Positions 52,115 through 60,477 of a stretch of DNA of 60,477 nucleotides are shown here, one piece after another. The DNA comes from an uncultured Eubacteriales bacterium (GTDB lineage: Bacteria > Bacillota > Clostridia > Christensenellales > CAG-314): assembly GCA_949289125.1 (NCBI GenBank), contig CASEME010000029.1, positions 1 to 60,477 of the forward strand. Direction: 5' to 3'. How positions within the stretch are numbered: the first letter of the stretch is position 1; each line of letters starts with the position of its first letter. A program made the position numbers and the translations under genes. The notes beneath the pieces were generated by a model. The model was not told the origin of the DNA, searched no databases, and worked only from the letters and a program-made list of their open reading frames with translations.

Positions 52115-53101
52115 ATGGCAAAATTTGTATATTCGAGTTCTCCTCACGTCAAAACGCCGTTGACGACAAGACGCATAATGATAGAAGTAGCTATTGCCTT
52201 GTTGCCGGCGTGCATAGTGGGCATAGTGTATTTTGGCTTAGTTGCTTTGCTTACTTTGGCTATTGCAACACTTGCTGCAGTATTGTCCGAAGTAGTGTAC
52301 AGACTGTGCCAAAAAGTTCCTTTCAAAACTATACTCAAAGAATTTGACTTTACAAGTGTAGTTACAGGTCTTTTGGTAGGTATGAATATGCCTGCTAACA
52401 TTGCTTGGTATGTACCTTTGCTTGCGTCTATTTTTGCAATAGTAATTGTAAAAATGGTATTTGGCGGAACGGGCAGAAACATTGTCAACCCTGCTATTGC
52501 AGGCAGAGTATTTGCAATAATAAGCTTTGCAGGTCTTATGACTACTTATCCGTCAGCTAACGTAGGTAGCTTGTCGGGCGGCTTTATCTCCTCAGGTGCA
52601 ACGCCTTTGGGAGCATTGTACAATCCCGATTTGACTAACACTTTGACCAACCTCGATTTGTTCTTGGGTGTTGGTGTACCCGGTGTTATTGGCGAAACAT
52701 GCAAAGCAGCATTGCTTTTGGGCGGTATCTACCTTTGCGCAAGAGGCATTATCAATTTCCGTTGGCCTATTGTTTACATTGCTGTTACAGGTTTGTTTAC
52801 AGTGGCACTCAACGGTTTTGACTTCAACTACTTCCTGCCATCTATCTTGTCGGGCGGCTTGTTCCTCGGTGCAATATTTATGGCTACCGACTATGTAACA
52901 TCTCCTACAACCAAACTTGGCAACTACATCTACTTTGTATTGCTTGGTTTGCTTACAGCAGGTATGCGTCAGATAAAAGGTACCGAGATGGTAAGCTACT
53001 GCATACTGTTTATGAATTTGTTTGTACCTCTTATCGACAAGTACATTGTCAAAAGACCTTTCGGCTATCAAAAGCCCGTTAAGGTAAAGGAGGACAAGTA
53101 A
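52115..53101 (+). CDS. rnfD: Rnf complex subunit D
   Basis: A 328-residue membrane subunit starting at ATG 52115. It has about nine helices and a covalent-FMN type motif region near SSGATPLG (about residues 155-162, the SGAT Thr). It starts SSSPHVKTPLTTRRIM, as in Na+-NQR NqrB/RnfD. It holds flavin and forms the ion path with E and A. rnfG follows after one base. Confidence 0.93.
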   Translation: MAKFVYSSSPHVKTPLTTRRIMIEVAIALLPACIVGIVYFGLVALLTLAIATLAAVLSEVVYRLCQKVPFKTILKEFDFTSVVTGLLVGMNMPANIAWYVPLLASIFAIVIVKMVFGGTGRNIVNPAIAGRVFAIISFAGLMTTYPSANVGSLSGGFISSGATPLGALYNPDLTNTLTNLDLFLGVGVPGVIGETCKAALLLGGIYLCARGIINFRWPIVYIAVTGLFTVALNGFDFNYFLPSILSGGLFLGAIFMATDYVTSPTTKLGNYIYFVLLGLLTAGMRQIKGTEMVSYCILFMNLFVPLIDKYIVKRPFGYQKPVKVKEDK

Positions 53102-53102
53102 T

Positions 53103-54737
53103 ATGACAGCAAAACAATTTTTTAAGAGCACAGGTTTTCGCTCGGTAATAGTGTTGTTGTGCATAGCACTTATCTCTGCCTTTTTGCTTACCGTGCTTCA
53201 CTATTTGTGGCCGGCAGCAGACGTAACAATGGATATGAATATCGTATCCGAAATGTACGACAACAAATCCGCTTCCTTTACCGCAGTAGAGCTTGTGGAA
53301 GGTAGTACGGAAAACAGCGATTATGGCAATGTAATAGGCGTTGTTTCAGCTGATGACGGCGGATACGTAATTTTGGCTCATGGTACAGGTGGCTATGGCA
53401 ATTCGGGAGTAGGTATGTATGTAGCTATTCGCGAGGGTGCAATAGTATCTGTTGCCATTGGTGACAAAGGTGGCGAAACATATTGGGACAGAGTAGAAGG
53501 TTCGGACTTGTTGGCAAATTACAAAGGCAAAGAAATAAGTCAGGAAATACCTTTAACTGCTGATATCAATCTTCCTGCAGGTAACGCAGGTGCAAGCGCT
53601 CCTATGACTTCTGAGGCAATTTGGCGTGCAGTCAATATGGCAGCGTGGTACGCACGTGAAGTGCTTAAATTGGGTGAAAACATCGACGCTAAGTCACAAG
53701 AAGCTATCAAGGCTTTGGAAGGCTATCAAAATAGCGTATTGCAAACTGTACAGGCTTCCAACTATGACAGCGTAGCACTTGCAGTTGAAGGTGCAACATT
53801 TATGATGCTGTACACGGTTGACGGTAGCAAGGAAGCGTATGTTTACAAAGTAGGCGATGTATATTGCGCTTACATTGTTGACGGAACAACACGTCAGGTA
53901 CTTGCTAAGACAGCAGGTGTTGACAGCACTGTTGACACAGCTATCACAACATTGATAGCAGGTTTCAACACTTACGGAGCAACTGTTTCTAATGCAGCTG
54001 TTATTGTAAACGGTACAAGCTATGTTTACGAGCTTACCGCAAAGAGTGTATCTAACGGTATGCCCAACGATTACAGATTGCGCATTACTGTTACCGACGG
54101 TACTATTGCAGACTTTGAAGTCTTGGTAGATGGTGCTACGGAAGGTTATGGCAACAATACTATTTGGAACGGCAACGATGCTGTATTCGACGGCAAGGAC
54201 GAAGCAGGTCTTGACGGTATCAATATTTCTACAGGCGCAACCAACAGCAACAAGACTGTTATTAACGCTTTGAAGTATTGCTTGAAAGATTATGCTATAC
54301 ATCAGGCAACCGGCACAACTTCTGCCGTTGACGTCGCTTCCTATTACGATGTGGAAGATGCTACATTGACATTTGCAACACTAAGTAATTACAGCAACAG
54401 TTACGGTACTTATGTTTGGGGCGTTACAGCTTCGGACGGTGGATATATGTTTATGTCTGTTGGTAACGGTAGCTTTGGTGGCAAAGGTGTCAAAGTTGTT
54501 ACAATAGTACGTGAAGCTAAGATTGCAAAACTTACCGTGGTAAGTTATGAGGGCGAATCTTTCTGGGGCGATATTGTAGAGCCTTCTAAGATTTACGAAA
54601 AATATGTAGGTTTGTCAGTAAGTGCGCCTATAGCTTTGACGCCCGACTTGACAGCAACGGGTGCAACGTATTCCAGCATTTCGCTCAACAATGCAGTCAA
54701 TGTTGCCGTATATGCTTACGGTGATCTTACAAAATAA
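53103..54737 (+). CDS. rnfG: Rnf complex subunit G, enlarged with three FMN-binding-like domains
   Basis: A 544-residue protein, more than twice the usual size (about 180-220). One membrane anchor at about 13-38 places the rest outside. Three repeated FMN-binding-type domains follow. Domain 1 (about 55-190) has a degenerate motif GASAPMTSEA (163-172). Domain 2 (about 220-400) has STGATNSN (376-383), and domain 3 (about 410-544) has ATGATYSS (518-525). Motifs 2 and 3 fit S/T-x-GAT where Thr carries FMN (Thr380, Thr522); motif 1 lacks the Thr. The frame is continuous and translated between rnfD and rnfE. Confidence 0.88.
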   Translation: MTAKQFFKSTGFRSVIVLLCIALISAFLLTVLHYLWPAADVTMDMNIVSEMYDNKSASFTAVELVEGSTENSDYGNVIGVVSADDGGYVILAHGTGGYGNSGVGMYVAIREGAIVSVAIGDKGGETYWDRVEGSDLLANYKGKEISQEIPLTADINLPAGNAGASAPMTSEAIWRAVNMAAWYAREVLKLGENIDAKSQEAIKALEGYQNSVLQTVQASNYDSVALAVEGATFMMLYTVDGSKEAYVYKVGDVYCAYIVDGTTRQVLAKTAGVDSTVDTAITTLIAGFNTYGATVSNAAVIVNGTSYVYELTAKSVSNGMPNDYRLRITVTDGTIADFEVLVDGATEGYGNNTIWNGNDAVFDGKDEAGLDGINISTGATNSNKTVINALKYCLKDYAIHQATGTTSAVDVASYYDVEDATLTFATLSNYSNSYGTYVWGVTASDGGYMFMSVGNGSFGGKGVKVVTIVREAKIAKLTVVSYEGESFWGDIVEPSKIYEKYVGLSVSAPIALTPDLTATGATYSSISLNNAVNVAVYAYGDLTK

Positions 54738-54753
54738 GGAGGGGTTAGTTATT

Positions 54754-55392
54754 ATGAAGATAAAAGATATTGCTTTAGACGGCGTAGTAAGACAAAACCC
54801 CGTATTCAGACTTGTATTGGGTACTTGTCCTACATTGGCAGTTACTGCTACTGCATTGGGCGGTTTTTCAATGGGAATTGCCGTTACCTTTGTATTGGTA
54901 TGCAGCAACGTTATTATTTCGTTGTTGCGCAACGTTATCCCCGATAGAGTGCGTATTCCCGCCTTTATCGTTATCATTGCAACATTTGTTACAATAGTCA
55001 AAATGTTTTTGGAGTGCTACATTCCGTCCATTGCTCAGCTACTCGGAGCATTCCTGTCGCTGATAGTGGTCAACTGTATTGTGCTTGGCAGAGCAGAGAG
55101 TTTTGCTTCGCACAATCCCGTAGGCTATTCGGCACTTGACGGTTTGTTTATGGGCTTGGGCGTTACAGGCGCACTCACCTTTATGGGTATAGTAAGAGAA
55201 ATACTCGGCAACGGTTCTTTGTTCGGCGCACAGTTGTGGTCGTTCAAAATTACCTTCTTCACAACAGTAGGCGGTTCGTTTATCTCTTACGGATTGTTCA
55301 TTGCTCTGTTCAACTTCCTGTACAACGTTATAGACAGAAAGATGAGACACGTGCATGCCAACAAAGCATTGAGTAAGGAGGTACAAGCATGA
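54754..55392 (+). CDS. rnfE: Rnf complex subunit E
   Basis: A 212-residue protein with six membrane helices; ATG 54754 is selected because GGAGGGG precedes it and VRQNPVFRLVLGTCPTLAVT is the conserved start (the Cys near residue 24 can bind iron-sulfur with RnfA). It forms the ion-translocating core with RnfA and RnfD. Its end overlaps rnfA by four bases (ATGA at 55389-55392). Confidence 0.95.
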   Translation: MKIKDIALDGVVRQNPVFRLVLGTCPTLAVTATALGGFSMGIAVTFVLVCSNVIISLLRNVIPDRVRIPAFIVIIATFVTIVKMFLECYIPSIAQLLGAFLSLIVVNCIVLGRAESFASHNPVGYSALDGLFMGLGVTGALTFMGIVREILGNGSLFGAQLWSFKITFFTTVGGSFISYGLFIALFNFLYNVIDRKMRHVHANKALSKEVQA

Positions 55393-55976
55393 ATATCTTA
55401 GCTATAGTAGTTGCAGGTATTTTGAGTCAAAACTTTTTGCTTGTAAAAACAATGGGTATTTGTCCGTTCTTGGGCGTATCCAAAAAGACAGATGCATCTC
55501 TCGGTATGGGCATTGCGGTAACATTTGTTATGGTGTTGACCTGCTTGGTATGCTATCCGTTGTATGTTTGGGTGCTTGTTCCTACAGGTCTTGAATACCT
55601 CGAAATTATCGTATTCATTCTTGTTATAGCGTCTTTGGTGCAAATACTCGAGATGGTTTTGAAAAAGTTTATCCCCGGTCTGTATTCAGCAATGGGTATC
55701 TACCTTCCTCTTATCACCACCAACTGTGCTATTCTCGGTGTGGCAGAACTTGTCACTGTACAAGCGGCAGTTACTACTTATCTTGAAGCATTGGTGTATG
55801 GTCTTGCAAGCGGTATCGGCTTTACCCTCGTTATGATCATTATGTCCGGTTTGCGTGAAAGAGTGGACAGATACAATCTTGCCAAACCTCTCAAAGGTTT
55901 TCCCATCGTTTTGATCGTTGCAGGCTTTATGGCAATGGCTTTCTCGATGTTTACAGGCATCAACATCGGTGCGTAA
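55389..55976 (+). CDS. rnfA: Rnf complex subunit A
   Basis: A 195-residue protein with six helices, homologous to RnfE in inverted topology. The start overlaps rnfE. Conserved QNFLLVKTMGICPFLGVSKK contains the Cys that, with the RnfE Cys, can hold an intramembrane [2Fe-2S] cluster. TTNCAILG is the second half-site. Confidence 0.95.
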   Translation: MNILAIVVAGILSQNFLLVKTMGICPFLGVSKKTDASLGMGIAVTFVMVLTCLVCYPLYVWVLVPTGLEYLEIIVFILVIASLVQILEMVLKKFIPGLYSAMGIYLPLITTNCAILGVAELVTVQAAVTTYLEALVYGLASGIGFTLVMIIMSGLRERVDRYNLAKPLKGFPIVLIVAGFMAMAFSMFTGINIGA

Positions 55977-55985
55977 AAGGAGGGA

Positions 55986-56897
55986 ATGGCTATGAATATG
56001 TTTACATTATTCGGATTTGCTGACGTAACAATCGATTGGGCGGCTGTTGGTATCGGTGTAGGTATTTTGGTAGGCCTTGCATTGGTGCTGTCCTTGTTGA
56101 TAGTACTGATAAGCCGCTTTTGCGAAGTTAAGCAAGATCCTCGTATAGACGAAGTCAACGAGTTGCTTGCAGGTGCCAACTGTGGTGCGTGCGGTTACCC
56201 CGGTTGTAGCGGTTTTGCAAAAGCACTTGTGGAAGGCAAAGCAGATTTGTCCGCTTGCGGACAGACCAACGCTGCCAACAAAATAGAAATATCCAATATT
56301 TTGGGTGTTACGCTTGAGGGTAGTACCGAACCCACAATAGCAGTAGTTGCTTGTTCGGGCGGCAACAAGTGTACAGACAAGTACGAATATCAGGGCTATG
56401 GCGACTGTATAAGTCAAAATTTGCTTGCAGGTGGTAGAAAAGCCTGCGAAACAGGCTGTATGGGTAGCGGTAGTTGTGTTACTGTATGTCCGTACAACTG
56501 CATAGAGTGCTATGACGGTTATGCGCACATCGATCCCGATTTGTGCCGTTCGTGCGGTTTGTGTATCAAAACATGCCCCAAGACGCTTATCAAACGTGTG
56601 CCTGTATCGGCAAAAGTATATGTAGCTTGTTCTACTAATTGCCGTGGTAAAGACGTTACCACCAAGTGTCAGGCTGGCTGTATTTCGTGCGGTATATGTG
56701 AGCGTTCTTGTCCTACAGGTGCTATTCACCTTGTCAACAATGTGCCCATTATTGACTACAGCAAGTGTACGAATTGTGAAACTTGCCTTGTCAAGTGTCC
56801 TCGTCACGTTATTAAACACGTTCATCCTCAAGATGACGTAGTAGCAGTGGCCACAGACACAAAAGATACTAAGGCTACAGAACAACCCAAACAATAG
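55986..56897 (+). CDS. rnfB: Rnf complex subunit B (ferredoxin-facing)
   Basis: A 303-residue iron-sulfur protein; AAGGAGGG precedes ATG 55986. After one anchor helix (about 18-42) comes the Fe4-S4 motif Cys66-69-74 with Cys91 (CGACGYPGC). Three more ferredoxin-type CxxCxxC clusters follow toward the C-terminus (CRSCGLCIKTCP, CISCGICERSCP, CTNCETCLVKCP). It accepts electrons from reduced ferredoxin and starts the Rnf chain. It closes the rnf operon. Confidence 0.96.
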   Translation: MAMNMFTLFGFADVTIDWAAVGIGVGILVGLALVLSLLIVLISRFCEVKQDPRIDEVNELLAGANCGACGYPGCSGFAKALVEGKADLSACGQTNAANKIEISNILGVTLEGSTEPTIAVVACSGGNKCTDKYEYQGYGDCISQNLLAGGRKACETGCMGSGSCVTVCPYNCIECYDGYAHIDPDLCRSCGLCIKTCPKTLIKRVPVSAKVYVACSTNCRGKDVTTKCQAGCISCGICERSCPTGAIHLVNNVPIIDYSKCTNCETCLVKCPRHVIKHVHPQDDVVAVATDTKDTKATEQPKQ

Positions 56898-56975
56898 TAC
56901 AATTTGCATTTGGGCAATGATGTCTTAATAGCAAGTGTTTTGCTACACGGCAAAACAATCTACACAATTTGCAGC

Positions 56976-57012
56976 AATACCCCTCGTCATTGTGGCGAGG
57001 GGTATTTTTTAT
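56976..57012 (+). terminator. Terminator of the rnf operon
   Basis: AATACCCCTCG (56976-56986) pairs with CGAGGGGTATT (56996-57006), then six T. The 584-base gap 56898-57481 holds this terminator, a featureless AT-rich stretch, a promoter, the TPP riboswitch and its expression platform. Confidence 0.9.
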
Positions 57013-57255
57013 ACAGATTGTTTGCACAGTGTTCTAAGTATGTCAACCAAATATATTTATCATTGTCAACAACTTTGGGGTATGTGCGCCAACTTGCAGG
57101 CAATATTCCAACAACGCCATAGATTACTATTACTTTGTATGTATAGTTTGTGTTAGACGAGTATTTGACTATTGTACTGACACCATGTACGTAATTGTTA
57201 TATTATTTCGCGTAGTGTACAAAGCATTTTTCGCCGTTATACGCTTGCAAAACGG

Positions 57256-57285
57256 TTGACAACACATACAGTGCAGTGCTAACAT
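57256..57285 (+). promoter_or_regulatory. Promoter of the TPP riboswitch unit
   Basis: TTGACA (57256-57261), an 18-base spacer and TAACAT (57280-57285), directly upstream of the riboswitch. Confidence 0.6.
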
Positions 57286-57289
57286 ATTC

Positions 57290-57365
57290 ATGCTAGGGGT
57301 GCCGTATAACGGCTGAGAACAAACCCTTTGAACTTGGTCAAGTTAGGACTTGCGAAAGGAAGCCT
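57290..57365 (+). ncRNA. TPP (THI-box) riboswitch aptamer
   Basis: Contains the conserved AGGGGTGC, GGCTGAGA and ACCCTTTGAAC blocks, a variable P3 arm (GCCGTATAACGGC) and the closing GAAAGGAAGC segment. It binds thiamine pyrophosphate and turns off the thiamine-uptake gene downstream. Confidence 0.93.
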
Positions 57366-57452
57366 TTGTGTTGTATGTACAAAGTATTGCTTTGCCTGCG
57401 CACCTTGTGGTGTGTATGCGCTTATGCAACAATCAATCAACCTTCCGTATGT

Positions 57453-57481
57453 TCCTTTTGACTTCAAAAGGAGCTTTTTTT
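57453..57481 (+). promoter_or_regulatory. Riboswitch expression platform: terminator that also carries the thiT ribosome binding site
   Basis: TCCTTTTGA and TCAAAAGGA form a short hairpin followed by GC and seven T that run directly into the ATG at 57482. The AAAAGGAG in the 3' arm is the ribosome binding site. The same element could therefore act by termination and by hiding the ribosome binding site. Confidence 0.6.
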
Positions 57482-58405
57482 ATGTTTACATTTGACGAAA
57501 ACGGAGAAAATTTTCTCAAACTCGATTACACCGAAAGTGTAATGCTACTTGTCACAATATGTCTTGTAGCGGCACTTGCCATACTTTGCGTCACTATTTT
57601 TTTTGCACGTCGCAAGTATTTTGCAATATGCCTCAAAGTATCGTTGTGGACTATACTTGGTTATGCCGTTGCATTGATAATTACTAACGTTATCCTCAAC
57701 TGGTCGGACTTTTCTGAGTTGTATCAGTTGTACGTATTTGTAGGCTTGTTTATCATTGTGGCAGCCATAGTCATACTTGCAGTAATTCGCAAAAACAAGT
57801 CACAAGCCAACGCTTCCGAAGACGTAAGAGCAATAGCGTATGCCGCAATCTGCTTGGCTGTCAGCTTTGCATTGTCTTATGTCAAACTGTTCCGTATGCC
57901 GCAAGGCGGTTCGGTAACGTTAGGTTCGGTAGTGCTATTAGGAATGTATTCTTATATGTTTGGCGTGAAGCGCGGCGTATTGGCTTGCCTTGTGTACGGT
58001 ATATTGCAATCTTTGCAAGATCCGTGGATAGTCCATCCTTTGCAATACATACTCGACTATCCTTTGGCTTATACAATGTACGGCTTTGTAGGAGTGCTGA
58101 AAGGCAAACTCAACAAACCTCGTTTGGAATTGACCATAGGTTTTGCAATAGCAATAGTTTTGCGTTACCTCTGTCACTTCTTCTCAGGCTCTATATATTT
58201 TGGCGACGGTGGCGTAGAAATGGGCATACTCAACCCGTGGGCGTGGGGTGCTTTGTACAATCTCACTGTGCCCGTTGATGGTATCATTGCTTGCGTGTTG
58301 GCAGTGTGCGCTATGTCCTCGCGTCAGGTACGCAATATTGTGATGTCAGAGGGAAAAGTGAACGAAATGCCGCAAGAAACGGAAGTGGAAAATCAAACTA
58401 AATAA
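57482..58405 (+). CDS. thiT: ThiT-like thiamine ECF transporter S component with N-terminal membrane extension
   Basis: A 307-residue protein starting at ATG 57482. Residues about 120-290 match ThiT: AAICLAVSFALSYVKLFRMP, GGSVTLGSVVLLGMYSY, then LVYGILQSLQDPWIVHPLQY with the thiamine-binding aromatic residues, and WAWGALYNLTVPVDGI. The first 110 residues add about three extra helices (LLVTICLVAALAILCVTIFF) not found in usual ThiT (about 190 residues). The TPP riboswitch upstream fits thiamine uptake. The ECF energising module is not in view and would be shared. Confidence 0.9.
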   Translation: MFTFDENGENFLKLDYTESVMLLVTICLVAALAILCVTIFFARRKYFAICLKVSLWTILGYAVALIITNVILNWSDFSELYQLYVFVGLFIIVAAIVILAVIRKNKSQANASEDVRAIAYAAICLAVSFALSYVKLFRMPQGGSVTLGSVVLLGMYSYMFGVKRGVLACLVYGILQSLQDPWIVHPLQYILDYPLAYTMYGFVGVLKGKLNKPRLELTIGFAIAIVLRYLCHFFSGSIYFGDGGVEMGILNPWAWGALYNLTVPVDGIIACVLAVCAMSSRQVRNIVMSEGKVNEMPQETEVENQTK

Positions 58406-58457
58406 CACAAAAGTGTTATTCACCCTCATTTTTGATGCAAAAGTAGTAAAAATGCCT

Positions 58458-58504
58458 AATATTCGTCCAAAAATTATTCTTTTGGACGAATATTTTCTAT
58501 TTTT
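58458..58504 (+). terminator. Terminator of thiT
   Basis: A perfect 15-pair stem (58458-58472 with 58480-58494), followed by TTCTATTTTT. Confidence 0.85.
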
Positions 58505-58596
58505 CTAAAGTTTTTTCAAAAACCATCTATACAAGTATATTTATTTGTGCTATAATTAGGCGAGAATATCGATAATGCCTAATTTTGGGGGTAGTT

Positions 58597-60108
58597 ATGG
58601 AAAAAATTGCTTTGATAGACTTGGGCTCTAATACAGCAAGATTGGTAATTTACGATGTCTTGGAGGGCGGTCATTTCATTGTGTCCAACGAAGTACACGA
58701 GGCAGTGCGTTTGGGCGAGACAGAATCGGACGGCAATCTCAAGCAGACGCGTATCATGCAGGCTATCAGTACGCTAAAATCTTTCAAAAAGATATGCGCT
58801 ATCAACAATGTTGACAGAATAATTGCTATAGCAACGGCTGCAGTGCGCAGAGCCAACAACCAAAAGACCTTCTTGTCCGACGTTTTCAACGCAACAGGCA
58901 TACGTTTTACCATAGTTTCTGAGGAAGAAGAGGCAACATACGTTTATCAGGGCGTTATCAATTCTATGGAGATACCCCGTGGTATAATAATGGAGATAGG
59001 CGGTGGTTCTATCAAATTGGTGTACTACAACAGACGCAACATACTTCATACTAAGATATTTGAGTTTGGCGCTGTTACTCTTACCAATATGTTTATGTCC
59101 GAGGATCGCACTCCGGAGCAGTTTGTTGAAGCTATCGAGCAGTATATGAAAGAACAGTTTGAACAGCTCGAATGGCTCAAAGAGTTGGATCCCGATACGC
59201 AGTTTATTGGCGTTGGTGGCAGTTTCCGCAATCTTGCACGCATTATTCGCAAGGTAAAGAGATACCCGCTTGATATGGTGCACAATTTCCACATGCAGTT
59301 GCAGGACTTCCAATATGTGTATGATACAGTTAAGGTGTTGGAAGTGGACAAAGCACGCAAAATAAAAGGTCTTAGCTCGGCACGTGCTGATATTTTCCAA
59401 TCTGCTTTGGCTGTTATCAAAGCCTTTGTTGATTGCGTTGGCTTTACCAACATTATTTCTTCGGGTAGTGGTCTTAGAGAGGGCGTTATGTTCAATCATA
59501 ATGTACCGCAAACTTTGGAAAAACCCATTACCGACGTATTGGGACACAGCTTGCGCGGTATGATGCGCCACATGGGTGTCAACGAACAGCATGCTGAGCA
59601 ATGTTTCAATTTGTGCGTACAGTTGTTCAAACAGCTTAGAGTTTTGCACAAGTTTCCTCGTATGTACGTCAAGGTTTTGCGTATAGCGGCATTTATGCAC
59701 GATTGTGGCAAAACCTTCAAATATTACAACTATTCCAAACACACTGCATATATGATACTCAACAGCAATTTGTACGGTGTGTCACACAGAGATATTGTAC
59801 TTGCAGCCTATGTAACCGACGTGTACAACAAAGAAGATTTGGGTACAAGCGAGTGGGCAAAGTACAACGGAATACTATCTCCCGAGGACGTTGAGGCTGT
59901 CAAAAAATTGGCAGTTATCCTGCGTTTGGCAGTTGCGTTTGACGCAAGTATGAGCAACGTTGTCAATGAGATTAGTTGCGACGTATTGGGTGATAGTGTA
60001 ATACTCAAAACAGAAGTCAACGGCGATGCGTCACTTGAGATAAAGTACGCCAACCACGTGGCTTTGGAATTTAAGAAAGTGTTCAAAAAGAATTTGGAAA
60101 TACTCTAA
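58597..60108 (+). CDS. ppx: Ppx/GppA family exopolyphosphatase/pppGpp phosphohydrolase
   Basis: A 503-residue enzyme; ATG 58597 follows GGGGG, and an in-frame TTG lies 12 bases earlier. The N-terminal ASKHA domain pair has ALIDLGSNTARLVI, ATAAVRRANN and the phosphate loop IMEIGGGSIKLV. The C-terminal HD-like domain shows AAFMHDCGKTFKYYNYSKHT. It releases phosphate from polyphosphate or pppGpp. A link to phosphate starvation fits the Pho genes in the same region, though it has its own promoter (TATAAT near 58550). Confidence 0.92.
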   Translation: MEKIALIDLGSNTARLVIYDVLEGGHFIVSNEVHEAVRLGETESDGNLKQTRIMQAISTLKSFKKICAINNVDRIIAIATAAVRRANNQKTFLSDVFNATGIRFTIVSEEEEATYVYQGVINSMEIPRGIIMEIGGGSIKLVYYNRRNILHTKIFEFGAVTLTNMFMSEDRTPEQFVEAIEQYMKEQFEQLEWLKELDPDTQFIGVGGSFRNLARIIRKVKRYPLDMVHNFHMQLQDFQYVYDTVKVLEVDKARKIKGLSSARADIFQSALAVIKAFVDCVGFTNIISSGSGLREGVMFNHNVPQTLEKPITDVLGHSLRGMMRHMGVNEQHAEQCFNLCVQLFKQLRVLHKFPRMYVKVLRIAAFMHDCGKTFKYYNYSKHTAYMILNSNLYGVSHRDIVLAAYVTDVYNKEDLGTSEWAKYNGILSPEDVEAVKKLAVILRLAVAFDASMSNVVNEISCDVLGDSVILKTEVNGDASLEIKYANHVALEFKKVFKKNLEIL

Positions 60109-60122
60109 AAATATTTAATAAT

Positions 60123-60158
60123 AAAAACTGCTTCGCATTGCGCGAAGCAGTTTTTTTT
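60123..60158 (+). terminator. Terminator of ppx
   Basis: ACTGCTTCGC (60127-60136) pairs with GCGAAGCAGT (60142-60151), with A and T tracts on the two sides. Confidence 0.85.
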
Positions 60159-60330
60159 GTTTTGTGCCAAATATAGGGTATTATAGTGTTGTCAAAAGCT
60201 CGGTTTGCCAACAAATTTCTAATGATTAAGCAAAAGCTCACTGCGCTCAATATCAAAGCTAAAGAGGGAGTAAAAAATACAAACATTATAGTATTGTTTT
60301 AGTTGTATCAGTCTTAGGCAAATTTATGCA

Positions 60331-60369
60331 ACAAAAAAGCACCTTGCATAATACCTTAGCAAGGTGCTT
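60331..60369 (-). terminator. Terminator of tRNA-Leu
   Basis: On the minus strand, AAGCACCTTGC pairs with GCAAGGTGCTT, then a run of T, just after the tRNA 3' end. Confidence 0.85.
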
Positions 60370-60371
60370 TG

Positions 60372-60458
60372 TGGTGCCGAAGGTGGGACTTGAACCCACA
60401 CGTTGTCGCCAACATCGGATTTTGAGTCCGACGCGTCTGCCGATTCCACCACTTCGGC
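60372..60458 (-). tRNA. tRNA-Leu (anticodon CAA)
   Basis: An 87-base class II tRNA on the minus strand. The acceptor stem GCCGAAG pairs with CTTCGGC, the discriminator is A and CCA is encoded. The anticodon loop within CGGACTCAAAATCCG gives CAA, reading UUG. The long variable arm GTTGGCGACAAC precedes the T arm GTGGG-TTCAAGT-CCCAC. Confidence 0.95.
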
Positions 60459-60477
60459 ATTTTGTATTACAAATTGC

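Overview
The window comes from a low-to-mid GC Gram-positive bacterium, most likely an uncultured member of the Clostridia (Bacillota). Supporting signs are strong AGGAGG-type ribosome binding sites, sigma-A promoters close to TTGACA-17-TATAAT, T-rich intrinsic terminators, a PdaB-like deacetylase, a clostridial-order rnfCDGEAB operon, a Pho regulon with PhoP/PhoR, and a Gram-positive ParC-type C-terminal domain. The assignment is inferred from gene content only.

Layout. 1-3180: 3' end of parC, a secreted polysaccharide deacetylase and a two-OB-fold SSB-like protein. 3214-6692: two surface proteins with SH3-like repeats and a C-terminal membrane anchor, both on the minus strand, flanking a small sigma-70 region-4-like gene on the plus strand. 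6840-15710: a compact plus-strand phage head and packaging cassette (large terminase, TerS-tail-like protein, zinc-ribbon protein, P22-type portal, scaffold, major capsid, connector and hub-like proteins, coiled-coil protein). It has no integrase, replication, lysis or long-tail genes in view. 15948-19611 (minus): an NAD synthetase fused to an N-terminal XRE helix-turn-helix, and a COG2509-type FAD dehydrogenase. 19911-20226: tRNA-Asn whose 3' end, terminator and flank are directly repeated, next to an AT-rich stretch (methyltransferase, SIMPL protein, unknowns). 23752-34990: NYN/LOTUS protein, sucrose use (GH32 plus fructokinase), small membrane proteins, GH31 and GH3 glycosidases. 35183-41894: Pho-box-like promoter, pstS, a pstC-pstA fusion, pstB, phoU, phoP and phoR. 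42031-44168: divergent fba and gap. 44446-50520: an unrecognised 890-residue protein, a MATE transporter, an XRE membrane regulator with an apparently leaderless mRNA, and an SGNH hydrolase. 50833-56897: complete rnfCDGEAB with an oversized, triplicated RnfG. 57290-58405: TPP riboswitch and a ThiT-like protein. 58597-60458: Ppx/GppA and tRNA-Leu.

How the genes work together. The Pho block forms a complete phosphate-uptake and sensing unit. The Rnf block couples ferredoxin:NAD+ oxidoreduction to ion pumping. The GH32/fructokinase, GH31, GH3, fba and gap genes point to a fermentative saccharolytic life. The least ordinary parts are the isolated phage packaging cassette flanked by SH3 surface proteins, the HTH-NadE fusion with its promoter and ribosome binding site built into a terminator hairpin, the triplicated RnfG, and the tRNA-Asn repeat scar. 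The window is nearly fully coding; every gap above about 300 bases is described below.
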